This document shows positions 15,798 through 24,156 of a stretch of DNA of 64,000 nucleotides, in pieces. The notes below the pieces were generated by a model. It was not told the origin of the DNA. It did no database searches and was given only the letters and a program-made list of their open reading frames with translations. Position 1 is the first letter of the stretch. The number at the start of each line of letters is the position of its first letter. This DNA is from CAWJMD01 sp963845675 (lineage in GTDB: Bacteria; Actinomycetota; Actinomycetes; Actinomycetales; CAWJMD01), in the NCBI GenBank assembly GCA_963845675.1, contig CAWJSX010000001.1:1240001-1304000 (forward strand), given 5' to 3'. A program made the translations under genes and the position numbers.

Positions 15798-16845
15798 TCA
15801 GCGGCGTTCCGCGCGCTGCTTGCACTCCATGCAGAGGGTCGCGCGCGGGAAGGCCTGCAGGCGTGCCTTGCCCACCGCACGGCCGCACGACGAACAGATG
15901 CCGTACGTGCCGTCGTCGATGCGCCGGAGGGCGAGCAGGTTCTGCTGGACGAGCTCTCGCGCGTTGTTGGCGATGTTGATCCCGTGCTCGCGCTCGAACG
16001 CCTTCGAGCCGGTGTCCGCCTGATCGTCGCCCACCGCGTCCGCGGAGTCGGCGATCAGCTCCGCGAGCTGGTGGTCGGCAAGGGCCAGCTCGCCCTGCAG
16101 CCGCTTGACCTCAGCGGTCAGCTCGCGGCGCACGGCGCGGAGCTCGGCCTTCGTCCACGGTGACTCCGCCTCGCGGACCGACAGACGCGTCACCGCTGAC
16201 CCGTTTGCCGAGCCGGCACGCGTGGCCCTCGCGGCAGGGGCCTTCGCAGCGGCGCTCCTGGACGTCGAACTGCTGGTGACAGCAGCCGTCGCCGCCTTCT
16301 TGGCGGGCGTCTTCTTGGCGGGCGCCTTCTTGGCGGGCGCCTTCTTCGCGGGCGCCTTCTTCGCGGGCGCCTTCTTCGCGGGCGCCTTCTTCGCGGGCGC
16401 CTTCTTGGCGGGCGCCTTCTTCGCGGGCGCCTTCTTCGGCGGGCGCCTTCTTCGCCGGCGCCTTCTTCGCGGGCGCCTTCTTCGCCGGCGCCTTCTTGGC
16501 GGGCGCCTTCTTCGCGGGCGCCTTCTTCGCGGGCGCCTTCTTGGCGGGCGCCTTCTTGGCGGGCGCCTTCTTGGCGGGCGCCTTCTTCGCGGGCGCCTTC
16601 TTCGCGGGCGCCTTCTTCGCGGGCGCCTTCTTCGCCGGGGCCTTCTTCGCCGGGGCGCTCGTGCCCGTCACCTTCTTCACGGCGGACCTCGCAGCGGTCG
16701 CCGCCTTGGTCACGACGGACTTCGCAGCGGTCCCGACCGTCGTCGCGGCGGGCTTCGCGGCGGCGGACCTCTTCCCCGGCGGCCTGGTGGCACGCGACGT
16801 CGACGTCGCCTTCCGGGTCGGTGCAGCCTTCTTCCCAGCAGCCAT
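15798..16845 (-). CDS. TraR/DksA C4 zinc-finger protein with long histone-H1-like Lys/Ala/Pro region (one frameshift)
   Basis: Start ATG at 16845 after GGAGGAGG. The N-terminal 60-70 residues are Lys/Ala/Thr-rich (MAAGKKAAPTRKATSTSRA). About 24 copies of a KKAPA pentapeptide follow. The C-terminal 130 residues form a DksA-like domain: a coiled coil (ELRAVRRELTAEVKRLQGEL), then AFEREHGINIANNAREL, then a C4 finger (CSSCG, 17 residues, CMEC). An extra G at 16437-16439, inside the tandem repeat, shifts the frame. Removing it gives one 348-residue protein (1047 nt). The C-terminal domain is the kind that binds RNA polymerase; the basic part resembles bacterial H1-like DNA-binding tails. Domain calls are firm; the combined function is inference. 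Confidence 0.82.
16292..16655 (-). repeat. 15-bp tandem repeat coding for (KKAPA)n
   Basis: About 24 units of 15 bp (minus-strand type GGCGCCCGCGAAGAA and close variants with CTT/CTC third-base changes) encode the basic pentapeptide tract. One unit near 16437 is 16 bp, which breaks the frame. Copy number is expected to vary between strains. It is not a CRISPR: there are no unique spacers. Confidence 0.9.
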
Positions 16846-16886
16846 CGTCCGGCCTCCTCCGCCCGGGGGCGCTCGTGGTGCCGCCG

Positions 16887-16892
16887 ACAATA
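16887..16892 (-). promoter_or_regulatory. Likely -10 of the DksA-like gene
   Basis: TATTGT, 41 nt upstream of the ATG, one of few AT-rich spots in this GC-rich gap. It lies between the wag31 terminator and the gene. The -35 is not obvious. Confidence 0.4.
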
Positions 16893-16952
16893 GGCGCACG
16901 CGTCGACACGCCGCACGCGCGACGCGCCGAGGCGCGACTCCTACCGGAACGG

Positions 16953-16991
16953 ACACGAGGGGCCGACGCCCGTGGCGCCGGCCCCTCGTGT
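16953..16991 (-). terminator. Stem-loop terminator after wag31
   Basis: A perfect 13-bp inverted repeat, ACACGAGGGGCCG (16953-16965) with its complement (16979-16991), and a 13-nt loop. It begins 14 nt after the wag31 stop. It has no U run, as is usual for actinobacterial terminators. It marks the end of the division cluster transcript. Confidence 0.8.
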
Positions 16992-17004
16992 CTGGTCGAT
17001 CTGC

Positions 17005-17721
17005 TCAGCCGCCGAGCGGGTGACCCGACTCCCCCGGTCGGCCCGGGACCATCGTCCCCTTGGCCTCGAGGTCCTTGAGCTGGCCCTCCAGGTACGCCTT
17101 CAGACGGGTGCGGTACTCGCGCTCGAAGGCCCGCAGCTCGTCGATCTTGCGCTCCAGGAGCGACCGCTCCTGCTCGAGGGCGCCCAGGGTCTGGGACTTC
17201 TTCTGCTCGGCCTCGCGCGTCAGGGTCTCGGCGTGCTCCTGCGCCTCGGCCACCAGTCGGTCGCGCTGCTGCTCACCGCTGCGCACGTGCTCGTCGTGGA
17301 GCTTCTGGGCCAGCGCCAGCATGCCGGTCGCCGCCTCAGGCCCGACCTGCCCGTCGCCACCCGCCATGCCGCCACTGACGGCGGCGGCCGCTGCCGGAGA
17401 CACCGCCGGCTCCGGCTCGGGCTGGGGCTCGGGCTCCGGCTCGGGCTCGGGCTCGGGAGCCGCCACGGGCTCGGGCACCCGCTCCTGCACCCGCTCCTGC
17501 ACCGGGGTGGCGGACGCGGCCGCACCAGCGCGGCTCAGCTCACCGACCCTGCGCTCGCAAGCGGAGAGCTTCGACTTCAGCTCCTCGTTCTCGGCCTGGA
17601 GCGCGCGGAGGGTGTTGACCACGTCGTCGAGGAAGTCATCGACCTCGTCCTGGTCATACCCCTCGCGGAACTTCGTCGGCTGGAACGTCTTGCTGACAAC
17701 TTCTTCCGGCGTCAACGCCAT
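17005..17721 (-). CDS. wag31: Polar growth protein Wag31/DivIVA
   Basis: 238 residues. The N-terminal membrane-binding DivIVA domain (MALTPEEVVSKTFQPTKFREGYDQDEVDDFLDDV, about 1-35, written here as one motif region) runs into a first coiled coil to about residue 70. A Pro/Glu linker (ERVQERVPEP and a run of EP pairs, about 78-105) and an Ala-rich part follow, then a second coiled coil (about 130-220). The protein forms polar scaffolds that recruit the elongation machinery in actinobacteria. The frame opens upstream to 17772, but the ATG after GAGGTGACC fits the family. It is the last gene of the cluster, followed by a strong stem-loop. Confidence 0.95.
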   Translation of the reverse strand: MALTPEEVVSKTFQPTKFREGYDQDEVDDFLDDVVNTLRALQAENEELKSKLSACERRVGELSRAGAAASATPVQERVQERVPEPVAAPEPEPEPEPEPQPEPEPAVSPAAAAAVSGGMAGGDGQVGPEAATGMLALAQKLHDEHVRSGEQQRDRLVAEAQEHAETLTREAEQKKSQTLGALEQERSLLERKIDELRAFEREYRTRLKAYLEGQLKDLEAKGTMVPGRPGESGHPLGG

Positions 17722-17779
17722 GTGGTCACCTCGTACGCGATGTGTGGAGCGCTGATCCCTTCCCGGGATCACCGCCGCA

Positions 17780-17785
17780 ACGTTA
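17780..17785 (-). promoter_or_regulatory. Possible -10 of wag31
   Basis: TAACGT in the 114-nt gap between yggT and wag31. wag31 is often transcribed separately as well; a clear -35 is not visible. Confidence 0.3.
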
Positions 17786-17835
17786 GCGGAACAGCACGGT
17801 CACCGCCGAGCCCGCGGCTGCGGGAGGCGGGTGGT

Positions 17836-18135
17836 TCAGGAAAGGCTGCGTTGCAGCGCGCCGACGACGTTCATCAGCACGACGAGGCTGATCATGATCA
17901 CCAGGAAGGCGAGATCCAGTCGTACAGGCCCGATCGGGAGTGGGGGCAGGACGCGTCGCAGGGCTTTGAGCGGCGGGTCGGTGGGGGTGTAGATGATCTC
18001 GGCGAGCACGAGGCTGACGCCCTTCGGACGCCACTCCGGCGAGAACGACCGGACGAGGTCGAAGACCAGACGTCCGATCATCAGCAGGAAGAACACCCAG
18101 AGGAGGAAGGCGAGTAGGGCCAGGAAGACCACCAT
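17836..18135 (-). CDS. YggT family membrane protein
   Basis: 99 residues, two transmembrane helices (about 3-22 and 75-94). YTPTDPPLKALRRVLPPLPIG in the loop is the YggT signature. It lies between sepF and wag31, the conserved position in actinobacteria. Its role is unknown, though context suggests a link to the division or elongation complex. The frame is intact. Confidence 0.9.
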   Translation of the reverse strand: MVVFLALLAFLLWVFFLLMIGRLVFDLVRSFSPEWRPKGVSLVLAEIIYTPTDPPLKALRRVLPPLPIGPVRLDLAFLVIMISLVVLMNVVGALQRSLS

Positions 18136-18154
18136 GTGCGGTCGCGCTCCGCCG

Positions 18155-18640
18155 TCAGCTCTGGTTGAAGAAGCCGGCAGTGGCCGCCGCGCGGGTCGTC
18201 GACGCGGCGGGCGCAGTGACCTCGACGTGGGCCGGCGACAGCAGGAAGACCTTGCTCGTGACGCGCTCGATCGACCCGCGCTGGCCGAAGACGAGGCCGG
18301 CCGAGAAGTCCACGAGGCGCTTCGCGTCGGCGTCGTCCATGTCGGTGAGGTTCATGATCACCGGGATGCCCTCGCGGAAGTTCTCCCCGATGGTCTTGGC
18401 GTCGTTGTAGGTGCGCGGGTGGATCGTCGAGATCCTGGTCAGGTCGCCGCCGAGGGGTTCGGCGACGACGCGCGACGGGGTGCGCTCCCGCTTGATCGGG
18501 GTCACGTCAGCCCTCCGGTCATCGTGGTGCTCCTCGACCCACGAGCCGGCCGGCTCGGAACCGTGCGTCTCGTCGTCGGAGCGCTCGTCCTCCTCGGCCA
18601 GACCGAGGTAGACCATCGTCTTGCGCAAGGCCCCGCCCAT
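18155..18640 (-). CDS. sepF: Cell division protein SepF
   Basis: 161 residues from the ATG that follows GGAGGAGAG. The N-terminal membrane-targeting helix (MGGALRKTMVYLGLAEED) leads through an acidic linker to the SepF core. The core blocks are HPRTYNDAKTIGENFREG, PVIMNLTDMDDADAKRLVDFSAGL and VFLLSPAHVEV. SepF anchors FtsZ to the membrane and is the main FtsZ anchor in actinobacteria, which lack FtsA. It lies 73 nt downstream of yggS. Confidence 0.95.
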   Translation of the reverse strand: MGGALRKTMVYLGLAEEDERSDDETHGSEPAGSWVEEHHDDRRADVTPIKRERTPSRVVAEPLGGDLTRISTIHPRTYNDAKTIGENFREGIPVIMNLTDMDDADAKRLVDFSAGLVFGQRGSIERVTSKVFLLSPAHVEVTAPAASTTRAAATAGFFNQS

Positions 18641-18713
18641 GGTGCTCTCCTCCGGTGCGTGTCCCGCATCGCTGCGAGGTCCGATCAACGTGCGCGTCGG
18701 CGCGAGATCGACG

Positions 18714-19424
18714 CTACCCGAGGGGCGGACGCGAACCGAGGACCGCGCTACCGACACGCAGGTGTGTCGCGCCGCAGGCCACCGCGGTCTCGAGGTCGGC
18801 ACTCATCCCCGCTGAGATCCACCGGGCCGCCGGGTGGTCCGCTCGGACACGCTCAGCCACCTCGTGCAGCCGCGTGAAGGCCCGCTCCGGGTCGGCCCCG
18901 AGCGGGGCGACAGCCATCACGCCGGCGAGCCGAAGGCCCTCTGACCCGGCGACAGCCTCCGCGAGCGCCGGCACCTCGGCCGACGGCGCGCCACCCCTGC
19001 CGGAGCCGCTCCGGGGGCCGCCGGACGGGTCGAGGTCGACCTGGACGAGCACGTCGAGGGTCCGGCCCTCGGCAACGGCACCCCGCGACAGCGACCGGAC
19101 GAGCTTCTCGCGGTCCGCGGAGTGGACGACGTCGGCCCACCGCGCCACGGACCCGGCCTTCTTCGTCTGCACCTGACCGATGCAGTGCCAGCGCAGACCG
19201 AGCCCCTCGAGCCGGCTGCGCTTCTCGCGCCCCTCGACGTCGCGGGCCTCGCCCACCTCCGTCACCCCGAAGGAGGCCAGCAGCTCCAGGTCGCTCGCAG
19301 GGTAGGTCTTGGTCACCACGACCGTGGTGACCTCGGACGCGTCACGTCCGCTGGCGGCGCAGGCCCTCGCGACGCGGTCCCGCAGCGCGCCGAGCGCCGC
19401 GGCCAGCTCGTCGGCCCGGCTCAC
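18714..19424 (-). CDS. yggS: YggS/PLPBP family pyridoxal-phosphate homeostasis protein
   Basis: 236 residues. The PLP lysine is in VVVTKTYPASDL (near 38-49). RWHCIGQVQTKKAG is the conserved His-x-Ile-Gly block, and LRLAGVMAVAPLGADPERAFTRL and ISAGMSADLETAVACGATHLRVGSAVLG close the barrel. It buffers intracellular PLP. The GTG at 19424 overlaps the ylmD stop (GTGA), and the order ftsZ-ylmD-yggS-sepF is conserved. Confidence 0.93.
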   Translation of the reverse strand: MSRADELAAALGALRDRVARACAASGRDASEVTTVVVTKTYPASDLELLASFGVTEVGEARDVEGREKRSRLEGLGLRWHCIGQVQTKKAGSVARWADVVHSADREKLVRSLSRGAVAEGRTLDVLVQVDLDPSGGPRSGSGRGGAPSAEVPALAEAVAGSEGLRLAGVMAVAPLGADPERAFTRLHEVAERVRADHPAARWISAGMSADLETAVACGATHLRVGSAVLGSRPPLG

Positions 19425-20221
19425 GACGTCGTCCCCGGTGGCGCCGACGAGGGGAGCATCCACGCGACGCCCGCGAACCGCCCCGTGCGCCCGTCGCGAC
19501 GGAAGGAGAACAGCCGCTCGTCCTCGGCGGTGCACCCGGGGACCAGCTGGAGCGAGAGGCAGTGCGGCGACAGCTGTTCCAGCACACCGGAAGCGAGGTC
19601 GATGGACGGCGTGCCCGTCCACGTGCGTGCCGCGCTCGCCGGGACCCGGCGCGCCACGTCGTCGCGCATCTCAGCGGGCACCTCGTAGCAGCGCGCGCAG
19701 ATCGAGGGCCCCACGATCCCCACCAGGTCACGGGCGCCGAGGTCACGCAAGGCGCCGACGGTCGCCTCGAGCACGCCCGAGGCCATGCCCGCGCGGCCCG
19801 CGTGCGCGACGCCGACCACTCCGCGCACGGGGTCCGCCAGCAGCACGGGGACGCAGTCGGCCACCATGATCGCGAGCGCCAGCCCCGGGCGGGACGTCAC
19901 CACGGCGTCGGCGCTGGGCGCCGGGCCGTCCCACGGTCCGGTCGCCTCGACGACGTCGCGGCCGTGCACCTGGTCGACGAGGAGCAGCCGGTCGTCGTCG
20001 ACGCCCACACGCCGGGCCAGCCGGTGACGAGCGGCTGCGACGGACGACTCGTCGTCGCCCACATGGCGTGCCAGATTCGCTGTGCCATAAGGGTTCTCGG
20101 GATCGGCGGCGTCCTGGCCACGGTCGGTGAAGGCAACGGTCGTCACGGCTGGCGCATCTCCCACCGACACGCCGAGACCCCGTGACCACCACAGGGGGTC
20201 ACGGGGTCCGGCTGCGCTCAC
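19421..20221 (-). CDS. ylmD: YlmD/YfiH family multicopper-like purine phosphorylase (laccase-domain protein)
   Basis: Up to 266 residues. The metal-binding set is visible: DQVHG (His), MVADCVPVLLAD (Cys) and GVAHAGRAG (His), with VGPSICARCYEVP near 185. The family (DUF152, LACC1-like) phosphorolyses or deaminates purine nucleosides in characterised members. The start is uncertain. A perfect 11-bp stem-loop lies within codons 5-15 of the long form, so a downstream GTG (20170, 20164 or 20146) may be used and the loop may be the ftsZ terminator. Confidence 0.88.
   Translation of the reverse strand: MSAAGPRDPLWWSRGLGVSVGDAPAVTTVAFTDRGQDAADPENPYGTANLARHVGDDESSVAAARHRLARRVGVDDDRLLLVDQVHGRDVVEATGPWDGPAPSADAVVTSRPGLALAIMVADCVPVLLADPVRGVVGVAHAGRAGMASGVLEATVGALRDLGARDLVGIVGPSICARCYEVPAEMRDDVARRVPASAARTWTGTPSIDLASGVLEQLSPHCLSLQLVPGCTAEDERLFSFRRDGRTGRFAGVAWMLPSSAPPGTTS
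20177..20207 (-). terminator. Stem-loop just after ftsZ
   Basis: A perfect 11-bp inverted repeat: ACCCCGTGACC (20177-20187) with its complement (20197-20207), loop of 9 nt. It starts 40 nt after the ftsZ stop. It falls inside the longest ylmD frame, so it is either an intrinsic terminator ahead of a shorter ylmD or an attenuating hairpin. Confidence 0.5.
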
Positions 20222-20246
20222 CGGGCAGCTCCCGGGTAGGGCTCGG

Positions 20247-21533
20247 TCACTTGAGGAAGTCGGGCACGTCCAGGTCGTCGTCCTCGAACGCCACCGAGCG
20301 GGGTGCCGGACGTCGTCCCTGCTCCTCGTCGACGACCCGCGGCGGGATCGGTGCGTGCTGGCCGTTCGTCGAGTGCGCGACGCCCGCCGGCACCGGCTCG
20401 TACGCGTGCGTCCGCGTGAGGTCGAGGTCGGGCTCGGAACCGGTACGCGAGTGGTCCGGCGCCGCTGATGGCTGCCCCACGGAAGGCGTCGGCGCCGAGC
20501 CGGTCGCGGGGGCCGACGGCGCGACGCGGGTCTGGGTGCGTCCGCTCACCTGCCCGAGCGCACGCTCGTCACGGCGGCGGTGCGGCGTGCCACCGTCGAA
20601 GCCCGCCGCGATGACGGTGACGCGGACCTCGTCCCCGAGGGCGTCGTCGATGACCGTCCCGAAGATGATGTTCGCCTCGGGGTGGGCCGCCTCCTGCACG
20701 AGGCGGGCCGCCTCGTTGATCTCGAACAGCCCCAGGTCGCTGCCGCCCTGGAAGGAGAGCAGGACGCCGTGGGCGCCGTCGATGCTGGCCTCCAGCAGCG
20801 GCGACGAGATCGCCAGCTCGGCGGCCTGGACCGCGCGGTCCTCGCCTCGCGCCGAGCCGATGCCCATCAGCGCGCTGCCGGCACCCTGCATCACGGACTT
20901 CACGTCCGCGAAGTCGACGTTGACGAGTCCGGGCGTGGTGATCAGGTCGGAGATGCCCTGCACACCGGACAGCAGCACCTGGTCGGCGGCCTTGAACGCG
21001 TCCATCACCGAGACGGCGCGGTCGCTGATCGACAGGAGCCGGTCGTTCGGGATGACGATGAGGGTGTCCACCTCCTCGCGGAGGCCCTCGATGCCGGTGT
21101 CGGCCTGCGTCGCGCGGCGGCGCCCCTCGAAGGTGAAGGGGCGCGTCACGACGCCGATGGTCAGGGCGCCGAGGGACCGCGCGATGCGCGCGACGACGGG
21201 CGCGCCGCCCGTGCCGGTGCCGCCGCCCTCGCCTGCCGTCACGAAGACCATGTCGGCCCCCTTGATGACCTCCTCGATCTCCTCGGCGTGGTCCTCGGCC
21301 GCCTTCTTGCCGACCTCGGGGTCGGCCCCGGCGCCGAGCCCGCGGGTCAGCTCGCGCCCCACGTCGAGCTTGACGTCCGCGTCGCTCATCAGGAGCGCCT
21401 GGGCGTCGGTGTTGATGGCGATGAACTCCACGCCCTTGAGACCGACGTCGATCATCCGGTTCACGGCGTTGACGCCGCCGCCGCCGATGCCGACGACCTT
21501 GATGACCGCGAGGTAGTTCTGCGGTGCTGCCAC
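20247..21533 (-). CDS. ftsZ: Cell division protein FtsZ
   Basis: A tubulin-like GTPase, 428 residues. Seen: GIGGGGVNAVNRMI (15-28), the tubulin signature AGEGGGTGTGGAP (near 99-111), the NDRLL and T7 region (NVDFADVKSVM near 205). The C-terminal linker is about 110 residues, Pro/Ser/Thr-rich, and the terminal peptide DDDLDVPDFLK binds SepF/FtsW. GTG start after GGGAGAGG. Its own AT-rich promoter region lies just upstream. Confidence 0.97.
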   Translation of the reverse strand: MAAPQNYLAVIKVVGIGGGGVNAVNRMIDVGLKGVEFIAINTDAQALLMSDADVKLDVGRELTRGLGAGADPEVGKKAAEDHAEEIEEVIKGADMVFVTAGEGGGTGTGGAPVVARIARSLGALTIGVVTRPFTFEGRRRATQADTGIEGLREEVDTLIVIPNDRLLSISDRAVSVMDAFKAADQVLLSGVQGISDLITTPGLVNVDFADVKSVMQGAGSALMGIGSARGEDRAVQAAELAISSPLLEASIDGAHGVLLSFQGGSDLGLFEINEAARLVQEAAHPEANIIFGTVIDDALGDEVRVTVIAAGFDGGTPHRRRDERALGQVSGRTQTRVAPSAPATGSAPTPSVGQPSAAPDHSRTGSEPDLDLTRTHAYEPVPAGVAHSTNGQHAPIPPRVVDEEQGRRPAPRSVAFEDDDLDVPDFLK

Positions 21534-21582
21534 GGTGAGCGCCTCTCCCTGAGTGCCTGATGGACTGCTGCCGGACCTTCAC

Positions 21583-21611
21583 CCTCAACTAGAGGGTTAT
21601 AGTTATGTCAA
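21583..21611 (-). promoter_or_regulatory. ftsZ promoter region
   Basis: An AT-rich island in a GC-rich setting. TTGACA (21611-21606) is followed by TAACTATAACCCTCTAG, with TATAAC close behind and a CCCTC/GAGGG inverted repeat (21582-21596). The spacing to a good -10 is not canonical, so I call a promoter/operator region without fixing the start site. It lies 50-78 nt before the ftsZ GTG. Confidence 0.6.
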
Positions 21612-21687
21612 CTGGTCGTGGGCGTGACGCTAGGGCGCGCAGCGCCCCGCACCAAGGAGGCGCGCGGCGTGTCGTGCGATCAGGGTT

Positions 21688-22696
21688 TCAGCGCGTGACG
21701 GGTGTGCCGGGTGCCGAGACGTCGTAGACCTCGGCGGGGGTCTGCAGCAGCACGGTGAGGACGGCCGCCTTCCGGGCACCGTCCTCCCCGCTCCCCCAGA
21801 CAACGGTCGACCCGGAGCGCAGGGTCAGGGTCACGCTGTCCTGCGTCAGGGCCTCGGTACCCGCGACCTGGGCCCGCAGCTCTGCGGGCATCTGCTCGAG
21901 CACGTCACTCGCCGCGCGCAGCGGACGGTCGCCCGCTGCCACGGTGGCCGCGGACACCAGCGGCAGGTCCGCAGGCGGCTCGGCGACGGTCGCGACCTGG
22001 ACGCCCTCCCCGTCGACGAGGGCGACGCCTTCCTCGGCCGCGACGGCGGCCACCGGGACCCGCTCGGTGACGCGGACCTCGAGCGTGGACGGCCACACAC
22101 GCAGCACCTGCGCGTCGGCGACCATCGGCAGCTCCTCGACCCGCTGCGCGAGGGCGCCGGTGTCGACGCGCGCGAGGGGCCGGCCGAGGTCCGTGGCCGC
22201 GAGTGCCTCGACCTCCACCACCGTGAGCCGCTCCCCGCCCACCAGCTCGACCGTCCGGGCCTCGAGCCACGACGACGAGAGCAGGACCCACCCCGACGCG
22301 CCGAGGACGACCAGGACCGCACCCGCGAGCACGAGGGGGCGCCAGGTCGACCAGCGCCGACGACGGGCACGCTGGGCGAACCGGCGGACCGACGCCGTCG
22401 ACACCACCCGTGACCGAGACGCGGGGACCGCGGAGCGGGCCAGGGACCGGGAGGTGGCGGCGCCTGCGCGACGCGCCAGCTCGACCCCCACGGCGGCGCG
22501 GGAGGACAGCGGAGCACCCGGGGTGCTCGGGGTTCTCGGGGCTCGGAGTGCTCCTGCGTCCGCCCGACGCGGCACGCCGGGTCGTGGGCGAGGCGCTCGT
22601 CGCCACGTCGTGCGCCGGTCGGGCCCGGGGGACGCGCGGAGCCTCGACGGGAGCAGCGACGGGACGCCGGACGGGTCGCGTCGGACGGGGGCTCAC
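21688..22696 (-). CDS. ftsQ: Cell division protein FtsQ (probable frameshift in the N-terminal tail)
   Basis: The conserved part reads in one frame from 22575: a basic tail, one membrane helix (WRPLVLAGAVLVVLGASGWVLL, near residue 78-99), then a POTRA domain (LEARTVELVGGERLTVVEVEALAA) and the FtsQ beta domain (VWPSTLEVRVTERVPVAAV). A GTG at 22696 overlaps the murC stop (GTGA) and opens a Pro/Arg-rich cytoplasmic tail in another frame. One extra base between 22540 and 22575 joins them (1008 nt, 335 residues). The alternative is a true start at GTG 22575. FtsQ links FtsB/FtsL to the divisome. Confidence 0.85.
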
Positions 22697-24156
22697 GGAG
22701 CGGCTCCCGGCTGTCCGCCCGGTCCCTGGGGTCCGTCGTGCAGCAGGGCGAGCACCTCGCGGCCGACCATCGTGACGTCGCCGGCACCGATGGTCAGCAC
22801 GAGGTCGCCCGGTCGGGTGCGGCGGGCCGCCTCGGCCGGGGCGGCCGACCACGACTCCACGTAGGTCACGCGTTCCGCCGGCAGGTCGACGGCGTCGGCG
22901 ACCAGCGCGCCGGTCACACCGGGCACCGGGTCCTCGCGAGCCGGGTACACGTCCATCACCACGACGTGGTCGGCGGCGGACAGCGCCTCCCCGAACTCGC
23001 GGTGGAAGGAGAGCGTGCGGCTGAACAGGTGGGGCTGGAAGACGACGACGAGCCGACCGGCCCCGGCGACCTGTCGCCCCGTCGCCACCGCGGCGGCCAC
23101 CTTGGCGGGGTTGTGGGCGTAGTCGTCGTACACGCGGACGCCACCGGACTCACCGCGCGCCTCGAAGCGGCGGCGCGTCCCGGTGAAGGCCGCGAGGCCC
23201 GCCAGCGCGGCCCCGACGTCGACGCCGAGGGCGATCGCCGCGGCGAAGGCGGCGGCCGCGTTCAGGGCGTTGTGGTGGCCGGGCACGGCGAGCCGTGCGC
23301 GCCCCATCACCCGTCCCTCCAGCACCATCTCGAAGTCGGCGCAGCCCGCGGAGAAGGACAGGTCGGCGACCCGGACGTCCGCGTCGTCCCCCGTCCCGTA
23401 GACGAGGACGGGGCGACCGCTCCCCCGGACCCGCGCGGCCAGGGCGGCGGACCCGGGGTCGTCGCCGCAGGCGACGAGCACGCCGTCCGGCCCGAGCCGG
23501 TCGGCGAAGGCGTCGAACGCCTCGACGACCTTCTCGGCGGTGCCGTAGTGGTCGAGGTGGTCGGGCTGGACGTTGGTCACGACCGAGACGACCGGCGTGT
23601 ACACGAGGAACGACGAGTCCGACTCGTCCGCCTCGGCCACGAACACGTCGCCCGAGCCCTGGTGCCCGTTCGTCCCGGCGCCGACCAGCTCTCCGCCGAT
23701 GGCGAAGGACGGGTCGAGGCCGGCGCTCTGCAGCAGCACCGTGAGCATGGAGGAGGTGGTGGTCTTGCCGTTCGTGCCCGCGACGGCCACGCCGCGGTAG
23801 CCCTGCATCAGCGCCTGCAGGGCCTGTGACCGGTGGAGCACGGTCACGCCCAGCTCCGCGGCCCGGACGAGCTCGGGATTCGAGGGACGGATCGCCGACG
23901 AGGCCACGAGCGTCCGCGCCCGGTCGACCCGGGCGGGGTCGAAGCCGGACTCCACCTTGCCGCCGACCGCTCTCAGAGCGGTCATCACCGGAAGGTCCTT
24001 GGCGTCGCTGCCCGAGACCTCGAGGCCGCGGGCCAGCATGATCCGGGCGATGCCCGACATGCCGATGCCGCCGACACCGACGAAGTGCACGGGTGCGAGG
24101 TCGGTCGCGGGCGGCACCTCCGCGGCGAGGTCGAAACGCGGTCCCACCACGGCCAT
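22693..24156 (-). CDS. murC: UDP-N-acetylmuramate-L-alanine ligase MurC
   Basis: 487 residues, intact. N-terminal UDP-binding domain VHFVGVGGIGMSGIARIML (near 19-37), ATP loop GVAVAGTNGKTTTSSML (near 113-129), EADESDSSF, and YDDYAHNPAKVAAAV. It adds L-Ala to UDP-MurNAc. The start is ATG 24156, which overlaps the murG stop as TGATG; a GTG one codon upstream (24159) is possible. It is coupled to ftsQ downstream. Confidence 0.96.
   Translation of the reverse strand: MAVVGPRFDLAAEVPPATDLAPVHFVGVGGIGMSGIARIMLARGLEVSGSDAKDLPVMTALRAVGGKVESGFDPARVDRARTLVASSAIRPSNPELVRAAELGVTVLHRSQALQALMQGYRGVAVAGTNGKTTTSSMLTVLLQSAGLDPSFAIGGELVGAGTNGHQGSGDVFVAEADESDSSFLVYTPVVSVVTNVQPDHLDHYGTAEKVVEAFDAFADRLGPDGVLVACGDDPGSAALAARVRGSGRPVLVYGTGDDADVRVADLSFSAGCADFEMVLEGRVMGRARLAVPGHHNALNAAAAFAAAIALGVDVGAALAGLAAFTGTRRRFEARGESGGVRVYDDYAHNPAKVAAAVATGRQVAGAGRLVVVFQPHLFSRTLSFHREFGEALSAADHVVVMDVYPAREDPVPGVTGALVADAVDLPAERVTYVESWSAAPAEAARRTRPGDLVLTIGAGDVTMVGREVLALLHDGPQGPGGQPGAAP

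Noticed and set aside
16292..16655. Tandem repeat as a CRISPR array
   Set aside because: Units are contiguous 15-mers without spacers and are in-frame coding; no cas genes are present.
16105..17023. Plus-strand hydrophobic repeat proteins (AGAFFAG-type and GRLLRR-type)
   Set aside because: They are antisense readings of the 15-bp KKAPA repeat of the DksA-like gene. The repeat is explained by the minus-strand protein with a good start and ribosome-binding site.
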